DNA of 7,726 nt from contig CAYOXI010000086.1 of the NCBI GenBank assembly GCA_964407855.1, positions 1 to 7,726 of the forward strand. The letters run 5' to 3'. This document shows positions 1 through 4,892 of this stretch, piece by piece. The stretch is from SHZI01 sp964407855 (GTDB taxonomy: Bacteria; Pseudomonadota; Gammaproteobacteria; Steroidobacterales; GCA-2729495). A model generated the notes under the pieces. The model was given only the letters and a program-made list of their open reading frames with translations, searched no databases and was not told the origin of the DNA. A program made the position numbers and the translations under genes. Positions within the stretch are counted from its first letter, which is position 1. Every line of letters begins with the position of its first letter.

Positions 1-186
1 GAACCCTTCCGCAGCCCCTTCGGCTGGCACATCATGCAGGTGCTCGAACGCCGCGTGTATGACGCCACGCTCGACCGGCAGCGCCAGGAAGCGATCATGG
101 CGATCCGCAACAGCAAGCTTGGCGAGGAGACCGAGCTCTGGGCCCGCCGCCTGCGCGACGAGGCCTTTGTCGAGTACCGGATGTAA
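1..186 (+). CDS. surA: SurA, periplasmic peptidyl-prolyl isomerase/chaperone (C-terminal end only)
   Basis: The window opens inside this gene; 61 codons in frame 1 and a TAA stop (184-186) are visible. SurA is a periplasmic chaperone with parvulin-type prolyl isomerase domains that escorts outer-membrane proteins to the BAM complex. Residues 1-18 of the fragment (PFRSPFGWHIMQVLERR) match the end of a parvulin domain, where the FGWH strand is characteristic. Residues 24-60 form the charged C-terminal helix that packs back onto the N-terminal core in SurA; it ends LRDEAFVEYRM, much like the E. coli tail. The signal peptide, N-terminal core and most of the parvulin region lie upstream and cannot be judged. 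The stop codon directly abuts the pdxA start, the same gene order as in E. coli. Another parvulin protein is possible from the fragment alone, but the pdxA neighbour makes SurA much more likely. Confidence 0.88.
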   Translation, partial: EPFRSPFGWHIMQVLERRVYDATLDRQRQEAIMAIRNSKLGEETELWARRLRDEAFVEYRM

Positions 187-1188
187 GTGACCGCCCACGT
201 ACTCCCGCGCATCGCGGTTACCGTCGGCGAACCCGCCGGCGTTGGCCCGGAACTGATCCTGGAACTCGCCCGCCAGCCCTGGCCGGCGGAGATCGTCATT
301 CTGGGTGATGCGCGCTTGCTGGCGGCCCGCGCCCGCCAGCTGGGACGGCAGATCGGGATTGTGGAATTCGGTGACGGGCGGGGCGCGCCGATGGCCGCCA
401 TGCCGGGTCGCCTGCTGGTCGCAGACCTGCCCCTGCCGGCGCCGGTGGTCGCCGGCCGGCTGGACGCGCGCAACGCACCCTGGGTGCTGGAACTGCTGAA
501 GCGCGCCTGCCAGGGCTGTCAGCTCGGTGTGTTCGACGGGCTGGTCACCGCCCCGGTGCACAAGGGCATCATCAATGACGCCGGCCTCCCCTTCACGGGC
601 CACACGGAATATCTCGCGCAGCTCACCACCACACCCCTGCCGGTGATGCTGCTCGTGGCAGGCTCGCTCCGGGTGGCGCTCGCCACTACCCACCTGCCGC
701 TCCGCGCCGTGCCCGATGCCATTACCCGATCGCTGGTGGAGACCACGGTCCGGATCCTCGACGACGGCCTGCGCCGGCGCTTCGGCATTCCGGCGCCGCG
801 CATCGTCGTGCTCGGGCTCAACCCCCATGCCGGCGAAGGGGGCCATCTCGGCGGCGAGGAGCTGCAGCAGATCACACCGGCCGTCGAGGCGCTGCGCATG
901 GCAGGTCTGAACGTGCATGGCCCTATCCCGGCCGACACGGCCTTCATCGCCGGCAACCTCGCGGGCATTGATGCCGTGCTGGCCATGTACCACGACCAGG
1001 GCCTGCCGGTGCTCAAGCATCACGGCTTTGGCCAGGCCGTCAATGTCACGCTGGGCCTGCCGATCATCCGCACCTCCGTCGACCACGGCACCGCCCTCGA
1101 CCTGGCCGGCACGGGACGGGCCGATGCCGGCAGCCTGCGTGCGGCGCTCGAACTGGCCATCCAGATGGCCGGCCGGGCCCGGGAATGA
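187..1188 (+). CDS. pdxA: 4-hydroxythreonine-4-phosphate dehydrogenase PdxA
   Basis: PdxA is a cytoplasmic, NAD(P)-dependent, metal-requiring enzyme of the DXP-dependent vitamin B6 pathway. It oxidises 4-phosphohydroxy-L-threonine; the unstable product decarboxylates to the amino ketone that PdxJ condenses with deoxyxylulose phosphate. The protein has 333 residues (E. coli 329). It opens with the family strand VTVGEPAGVGPE (residues 11-22). The expected motifs follow: TGHTEY (137-142, substrate His139), THLPL (His169), LNPHAGEGGHLG (His214) and MYHDQGLPVLK (His269). The last three histidines correspond to the E. coli metal ligands His166, His211 and His266. The start is GTG at 187. An in-frame TAA lies immediately before it, so the gene cannot start earlier, and a later start would delete the first beta strand. 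It has no intergenic space after surA and overlaps rsmA by 4 bp, so coupled translation is likely. Nothing looks damaged. Confidence 0.96.
   Translation: MTAHVLPRIAVTVGEPAGVGPELILELARQPWPAEIVILGDARLLAARARQLGRQIGIVEFGDGRGAPMAAMPGRLLVADLPLPAPVVAGRLDARNAPWVLELLKRACQGCQLGVFDGLVTAPVHKGIINDAGLPFTGHTEYLAQLTTTPLPVMLLVAGSLRVALATTHLPLRAVPDAITRSLVETTVRILDDGLRRRFGIPAPRIVVLGLNPHAGEGGHLGGEELQQITPAVEALRMAGLNVHGPIPADTAFIAGNLAGIDAVLAMYHDQGLPVLKHHGFGQAVNVTLGLPIIRTSVDHGTALDLAGTGRADAGSLRAALELAIQMAGRARE
1185..1188 (+). promoter_or_regulatory. ATGA stop/start overlap, pdxA to rsmA
   Basis: The rsmA start ATG (1185-1187) and the pdxA stop TGA (1186-1188) share four bases. The preceding bases give only a short GGGA as ribosome binding site. 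This arrangement usually means that ribosomes finishing the first gene reinitiate on the second; here that is an inference from the overlap. Confidence 0.7.
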
Positions 1189-2009
1189 AGCCACGCAGGC
1201 GTTTCGGCCAGCATTTTCTCCACGACGGCAATGTGATCCGCCGGATCATCGCGGCCATCGACCCGCAGGCGACGGACCACTTCGTCGAGATCGGCCCGGG
1301 CAAGGGGGCGCTGACCCTGCCGCTGCTCGCCAGTGGCGCAACGCTGAGCGTCGTCGAGATCGACCGGGATCTGGCGCGGGAGCTGCCCGGCCGGGTCGGT
1401 ACGGAGCGCTGTTCGGTGTACCCGGAAGACGCGCTGCGCTTCGACTTCCGCAGCCTCGCAGCACCCGGTGAACGGCTGCGCCTGGCGGCCAACCTGCCCT
1501 ACAACATCTCCACACCCCTGCTCTTCCACCTGCTCGACCAGGGAGCGGTGTTCCGGGACCTGCATGTAATGCTCCAGAAGGAAGTGGGTGAACGGATGGT
1601 GGCGCCACCGGGGAACCGGACCTATGGCCGGCTGACCGTCACCCTGGCACTGCGCTGCCGGGTCGAGCGACTGTTCGCCATTACCCCCGGCAGCTTCACG
1701 CCCCCGCCCAAGGTGGATTCGGTCTTTCTCCGGCTGGTACCGCACGCCGCGCCGCTGGCGGACCTCCCGACCCTGTCGGCAGCCGACCGGCTCCTCGCCC
1801 AGGCCTTCACGATGCGGCGCAAGCGCCTCAGCAACGGCCTGAAGGGACTACTGGGCACCGAGGACATCCGCGCTGCCGGCCTCGACGAGGGCGACCGTCC
1901 GGAGGTCGTGCCCCCGGAAGCCTGGCTCCGGCTGGCCGCGCGCCTCACGGCGCAGGGCGCAACCGTCACCACAGCGCTTGCACGACCGGCGAGCGGTCTC
2001 CCAGAATAG
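1185..2009 (+). CDS. rsmA: 16S rRNA (adenine1518-N6/adenine1519-N6)-dimethyltransferase RsmA (KsgA)
   Basis: RsmA uses S-adenosylmethionine to dimethylate two adjacent adenines in the 3'-terminal hairpin of 16S rRNA, a late step in 30S maturation; loss of it gives kasugamycin resistance in E. coli. The product has 274 residues (E. coli 273). Visible motifs are RFGQHFL (6-12), the SAM-binding EIGPGKGALT (35-44), acidic Glu58 and Asp60 in VVEID, EDALRF (81-86), the catalytic NLPYNIS (103-109), LQKEVGERM (130-138), YGRL (147-150), FTPPPKVDS (171-179) and the C-terminal MRRKRLSNGL (210-219). The NLPY tetrad and the TPPPKVDS segment separate this family from other SAM methyltransferases. The ATG lies in an ATGA overlap with the pdxA stop, with only a weak GGGA upstream, so it probably depends on translation of pdxA. 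The N-terminus is about ten residues shorter than in E. coli, which does not touch the fold. Confidence 0.97.
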   Translation: MKPRRRFGQHFLHDGNVIRRIIAAIDPQATDHFVEIGPGKGALTLPLLASGATLSVVEIDRDLARELPGRVGTERCSVYPEDALRFDFRSLAAPGERLRLAANLPYNISTPLLFHLLDQGAVFRDLHVMLQKEVGERMVAPPGNRTYGRLTVTLALRCRVERLFAITPGSFTPPPKVDSVFLRLVPHAAPLADLPTLSAADRLLAQAFTMRRKRLSNGLKGLLGTEDIRAAGLDEGDRPEVVPPEAWLRLAARLTAQGATVTTALARPASGLPE

Positions 2010-2019
2010 GCGCCAGCGC

Positions 2020-2403
2020 ATGAACCCCCCAGCCGCGACCAGCATCAGGATTACGGTAGACACGGTGTACCTGCCGGAGCAGTCGGAGCCGGCGGGCGAG
2101 CGCTTTGTGTTCGCCTACACGATCACGATCCGGAACACCGGCTCCGTGCCGGCCCGCCTGCTCGATCGCCACTGGATCATCACCGATGCCAACGGCAAGG
2201 TGCAGGAGGTGCAGGGCGAGGGCGTGGTCGGCGAACAGCCCCACATCCTGCCGGGCCAGCAGCATCGCTACTCCAGCGGTGCGGTGATCGAGACGCCGGT
2301 CGGCACCATGGAGGGCACCTACGGGATGCGCAGCGACGACGGCGCGCGCTTCCGGGCGGAAATCCCCCGCTTCAGGCTGGCGGTACCCGGCGTCCTTCAC
2401 TAG
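2020..2403 (+). CDS. apaG: ApaG family protein (DUF525)
   Basis: ApaG is a small cytoplasmic protein with a fibronectin type III-like beta-sandwich fold. Its molecular role is not settled; genetic work links it to divalent cation (Co/Mg) phenotypes, and related domains occur in F-box proteins and in a polymerase-delta interacting protein. From the ATG at 2020 the product is 127 residues (E. coli 125). Family signatures are FAYTITIRNTG (31-41), LLDRHWIITDANG (47-59), the glycine-rich GEGVVGEQP (67-74 region), LPGQ (77-80), and the YSSGAVIETPVGTMEG stretch (84-99) followed by a TYGM turn. An upstream TTG at 1978 would keep the frame open, but it would add 14 residues overlapping rsmA and not matching the family, so I chose 2020. 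The gene starts 10 bp after the rsmA stop with only a weak AGG upstream. apaH follows 6 bp after its stop, as in many gammaproteobacteria. Confidence 0.94.
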   Translation: MNPPAATSIRITVDTVYLPEQSEPAGERFVFAYTITIRNTGSVPARLLDRHWIITDANGKVQEVQGEGVVGEQPHILPGQQHRYSSGAVIETPVGTMEGTYGMRSDDGARFRAEIPRFRLAVPGVLH

Positions 2404-2409
2404 CCCACC

Positions 2410-3234
2410 ATGGCGATCTATGCCATCGGCGATGTCCAGGGTTGTTGCGACGAACTGGAACGCCTGCTAGGGGTGCTGCGATTCCAGACAGCGACCGATG
2501 AACTCTGGTTTGTCGGCGACCTCGTCAATCGCGGCCCCCGCTCGCTGGACACGCTGCGACTGGTCCGGAAGCTCGGCACCGCCGCCACCGTGGTGCTGGG
2601 CAATCACGACCTGCACCTGATTGCGCTGGCGTCAGGCAACCGGGCCAGGGCCCGGGAAACGGAACTCACGGACGTGCTGGCCGCGCCGGATGGTGCCGAA
2701 CTGGTGGACTGGCTGCGGTGCCGCCCCCTCGCCTGCTATCGCCCGGAACTGAACACGCTGATGGTGCATGCGGGCGTGCCCGCCGCCTGGGATCCGCTGC
2801 TCACCGTCAAGCTGGCCCGCGAAGTGGAGAAGGCGCTGCAGGGGCCGGGTTGCGGTGACTACCTGCGGGAACTGTATGGCGACGAGCCAGCCCGCTGGTC
2901 GCCTGCCCTTGCGGGCCAGGACCGCCTGCGCTTCATCACCAACGCGCTTACCCGGATGCGCTACTGCCGGGCCGATGGCGGGCTGGACTTGCGCGAGAAC
3001 GGGCCGCCCGGGAGCCAGCCGCGCGGGCTGGTCCCCTGGTTCGAACTGCCGGACCGGCAAACCGCCCCGGTGCGCGTGGTCTTTGGCCACTGGGCGTCGC
3101 TGGGCCTGCTGCAGCAGGAAAACCTGCTGGGCATCGACACGGGTTGCGTCTGGGGCCGGCGGCTTACCGCGGTTCGCCTCGACGGTCCGGCAAAGGTCGT
3201 GAGCGTGCCGGGTTGGTCACGCGGGCGGCAATGA
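2410..3234 (+). CDS. apaH: Symmetrical bis(5'-nucleosyl)-tetraphosphatase ApaH (Ap4A hydrolase)
   Basis: ApaH is a cytoplasmic metallophosphatase that splits Ap4A and related dinucleoside polyphosphates symmetrically into two ADP. It also removes Np4 caps from RNA in E. coli. The protein has 274 residues (E. coli 280). Metallophosphatase motifs are in order: GDVQG (7-11), GDLVNRG (36-42), GNHD (64-67), MVHAG (118-122) and FGHW (225-228). The ApaH-specific RLRFITNALTRMR (172-184) and the C-terminal GIDTGCVWG (241-249) are also present. The first motif carries Gln10 where E. coli has the metal-binding His (GDVHG); from memory this substitution is common in Pseudomonas-type ApaH, so I do not read it as loss of function. 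The start ATG lies 6 bp after apaG with no clear ribosome binding site, suggesting coupling. The gene ends the operon and converges on thyA with a 15-bp gap; E. coli has folA next to apaH instead. Confidence 0.96.
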   Translation: MAIYAIGDVQGCCDELERLLGVLRFQTATDELWFVGDLVNRGPRSLDTLRLVRKLGTAATVVLGNHDLHLIALASGNRARARETELTDVLAAPDGAELVDWLRCRPLACYRPELNTLMVHAGVPAAWDPLLTVKLAREVEKALQGPGCGDYLRELYGDEPARWSPALAGQDRLRFITNALTRMRYCRADGGLDLRENGPPGSQPRGLVPWFELPDRQTAPVRVVFGHWASLGLLQQENLLGIDTGCVWGRRLTAVRLDGPAKVVSVPGWSRGRQ

Positions 3235-3270
3235 GCGAATCGGCCGTCGTCAGACCGCCACCGCCGCCCG
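3222..3270. repeat. Inverted repeat across the apaH/thyA convergent ends
   Basis: CGGGCGGC (3222-3229) and its exact complement GCCGCCCG (3263-3270) flank the 15-bp gap between the two convergent stop codons. The loop is 33 nt and no T-run follows on either strand, so this is not a standard intrinsic terminator. It could be a weak bidirectional transcript end or a chance match in GC-rich DNA. No better terminator is visible at this junction. Confidence 0.25.
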
Positions 3271-4044
3271 GATCGCCGGCAGGCAGGCGTAGTCCTCGAC
3301 CGCGATGTCCTCGTAGCGATAGTCGAACACGCTCGGTGGCCGCCGCAGCAGTCGCAGGCGCGGCAGCGGCAGCGGGGTACGGCTGAGCTGCTCATCCGCC
3401 TGCGCCAGGTGATTGAGATACAGGTGGCAATCGCCACCGGTCCAGATGAACTCACCCGGCTCGAGGCCGGTCTGGTCGGCCACCAGGTGCGTCAGCAGCG
3501 CGTAGGACGCGATGTTGAAGGGCACGCCGAGGAAGACGTCGGCACTGCGCTGGTAGAGCTGGCACGACAACCGGCCATCGCCGACCCAGAACTGGAACAG
3601 CGCGTGGCAGGGTGCCAGCGCCATGCGCGGCAGTTCGGCGACGTTCCAGCTGGAGACGATGATGCGGCGGGAATCGGGTTCGCTGCGGAGCAGGTCGATG
3701 GCCTGCTGCAGCTGGTCGATGTGGCTGCCGTCCGGTGCCGGCCAGGAACGCCACTGCGCGCCGTAGACCGGGCCGAGATTGCCCTGCGCGTCCGCCCACT
3801 CGTCCCAGATGGTGACACCGTTCTCCCGCAGATAGGCCACGTTCGTATCGCCGCGCAGGAACCACAGCAGCTCGTGGATCACGGACTTCAGGTGGATCTT
3901 CTTGGTGGTGACCAGCGGAAAGCCGTCGGCCAGGTTGAAGCGCAGCTGATAGCCAAACAGCGACAGGGTGCCCGTGCCGGTGCGGTCGGCCTTGCGGATC
4001 CCGTGATCCCGAACCTGACGCAGCAGTTCCAGATAGGCGCGCAT
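3250..4044 (-). CDS. thyA: Thymidylate synthase ThyA
   Basis: ThyA converts dUMP to dTMP in the cytoplasm using 5,10-methylenetetrahydrofolate as both carbon donor and reductant, which leaves dihydrofolate. The protein has 264 residues, the same length as E. coli ThyA, and the residue numbers coincide. Visible are the nucleophile Cys146 in APCHALFQFWV, phosphate-binding Arg21, Arg126, Arg127 and Arg166, plus Glu58, Trp80, Tyr94, Asp169, Asn177, His207 and Tyr209. The SRRIIVSSWN and RSADVFLGVPFNI segments are near-canonical. The C-terminus ends IRAAVAV, like the closing tail IKAPVAI of E. coli. Translation starts at the ATG (complement of 4042-4044), 7 bp after the lgt stop, with a GAG just upstream, so it is probably cotranscribed and coupled with lgt. 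Because the enzyme produces dihydrofolate, the cell should need a dihydrofolate reductase, and none is encoded in this window. Confidence 0.98.
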   Translation of the reverse strand: MRAYLELLRQVRDHGIRKADRTGTGTLSLFGYQLRFNLADGFPLVTTKKIHLKSVIHELLWFLRGDTNVAYLRENGVTIWDEWADAQGNLGPVYGAQWRSWPAPDGSHIDQLQQAIDLLRSEPDSRRIIVSSWNVAELPRMALAPCHALFQFWVGDGRLSCQLYQRSADVFLGVPFNIASYALLTHLVADQTGLEPGEFIWTGGDCHLYLNHLAQADEQLSRTPLPLPRLRLLRRPPSVFDYRYEDIAVEDYACLPAIRAAVAV

Positions 4045-4051
4045 GACCGTC

Positions 4052-4864
4052 TCAGCTGCGGACGGACGCGCCGGCCGGCCCGGACCGCCCAGAATGGCCG
4101 GAACGGTAAGCCAGCCCCAGCAGCACCAGCCCCAGCAGCAGCAGCGGCAGCGTCAGCACATGACCCATGGTCAACCAGCCAAAGGCGAGATAGCCAATGT
4201 GGGCATCGGGCAGGCGCACAAACTCCACCGCCGAACGAAAGACGCCATAACCCACCAGGAACAGGCCGGACACCGCCATCGTCGGCCGCGGCCGCGCGGA
4301 AAACAGCCAGACGATGACAAACAGCACCAGCCCTTCGAGCAAGGCCTCATAGAGCTGCGACGCGTGCCGGGCGACGCCGTCCACGACCACGGCCCACGGC
4401 ACGCTGGTGGGTGCACCCCACAACTCACCGTTGATGAAGTTGCCGATGCGGCCCGCGCCCAGGCCGATGGGTCCGAGTGGCGCGGCAAAGTCGGTGACCT
4501 GGAAGAAAGTCCTGCCGAGACGACGGGCATAGAGTGCCAGCGCGGCGAGCACCCCCAGCAGGCCGCCGTGGAAGGACATGCCCCCTTCCCAGACCCGCAG
4601 GATGTTGAGGGGATTGGCGATGATCTGGTCGAATCCGTAGAACAGCATGTAGCCGATGCGGCCACCGATGATCACGCCGAGGGCCGCATAAAAGATCAGG
4701 TCATCCACCTGCGCCGGCGTGACCGGCGACCCGGCACGCGCCGCGCGCCGCCGGCCCAGATACCATGCCGCAGCGAAGCCCACCAGGTAGGTGAGTCCGT
4801 ACCAGCGCACCGCCAGCGGGCCGATCTGGATCGCAATGGGATCGAATTCGGGATAAAGGAACAT
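4052..4864 (-). CDS. lgt: Phosphatidylglycerol-prolipoprotein diacylglyceryl transferase Lgt
   Basis: Lgt is an inner-membrane enzyme that transfers diacylglycerol from phosphatidylglycerol to the lipobox cysteine of prolipoproteins, the first step of lipoprotein maturation before LspA and Lnt. The product has 270 residues (E. coli 291). It has about seven hydrophobic segments (near 17-37, 55-76, 94-112, 127-145, 174-189, 197-212 and 232-252). Key motifs are WEGGMSFHGG (92-101, His99), the Lgt signature GLGAGRIGNFINGELWG (134-150, Arg139, Asn142, Gly150), HASQLYE (167-173), and YGVFRSAVEF with Tyr206, Arg210 and Glu214. These correspond to E. coli His103, Arg143, Asn146, Gly154, Tyr235, Arg239 and Glu243. 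It is shorter mainly because the loop between NGELWG and HASQLYE is about 25 residues smaller. The C-terminal tail (253-270) is rich in Ser, Gly and Arg, fitting a positively charged cytoplasmic end. The N-terminal YPEFDPI matches the family and supports this ATG. thyA follows after 7 bp, a conserved pairing. Confidence 0.97.
   Translation of the reverse strand: MFLYPEFDPIAIQIGPLAVRWYGLTYLVGFAAAWYLGRRRAARAGSPVTPAQVDDLIFYAALGVIIGGRIGYMLFYGFDQIIANPLNILRVWEGGMSFHGGLLGVLAALALYARRLGRTFFQVTDFAAPLGPIGLGAGRIGNFINGELWGAPTSVPWAVVVDGVARHASQLYEALLEGLVLFVIVWLFSARPRPTMAVSGLFLVGYGVFRSAVEFVRLPDAHIGYLAFGWLTMGHVLTLPLLLLGLVLLGLAYRSGHSGRSGPAGASVRS
4111..4140. repeat. 15-bp perfect tandem duplication inside lgt
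   Basis: CCAGCCCCAGCAGCA occurs twice head to tail (4111-4125 and 4126-4140), followed by more CAG-rich sequence. Read on the - strand it encodes two successive pentapeptides, LLGLV (243-247) and LLGLA (248-252), in the last membrane helix of Lgt. The repeat unit is a multiple of three, so copy-number change would keep the frame. Confidence 0.85.
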
Positions 4865-4892
4865 GCGCGGCCTATGGTACTAGAGTGACACC
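4865..4892. promoter_or_regulatory. 28-bp divergent spacer between the lgt and hrpB start codons
   Basis: Only 28 bp separate the two divergent ATG codons. The spacer is visibly more AT-rich than its surroundings and holds TATGGT (4873-4878) and TAGAGT (4881-4886) on the + strand, and TACCAT (complement of 4874-4879) on the - strand. Each matches four of six bases of a sigma-70 -10 element, but I found no -35 hexamer at 16-18 bp for any of them. Promoters for both genes must lie here or inside the opposite coding region. The call as a regulatory region rests on position, not on a recognised site. Confidence 0.4.

Noticed and set aside
1020..1745. 241-codon open frame on the - strand opposite the end of pdxA and most of rsmA
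   Set aside because: Runs across two well-supported + strand genes and shows no domain of its own.
1978..2019. Longer apaG starting at TTG 1978
   Set aside because: It would overlap rsmA by 32 bp and add 14 residues absent from ApaG relatives; ATG 2020 gives the usual family length.
3409..4317. 302-codon open frame on the + strand opposite thyA and the end of lgt
   Set aside because: Spans two clear - strand genes; no motif or family similarity; antisense shadow.
4043..4888. 281-codon open frame on the + strand opposite lgt
   Set aside because: It mirrors lgt almost end to end, and its product is Gln/His/Arg-rich low-complexity sequence typical of an antisense shadow of a hydrophobic, leucine-rich gene.
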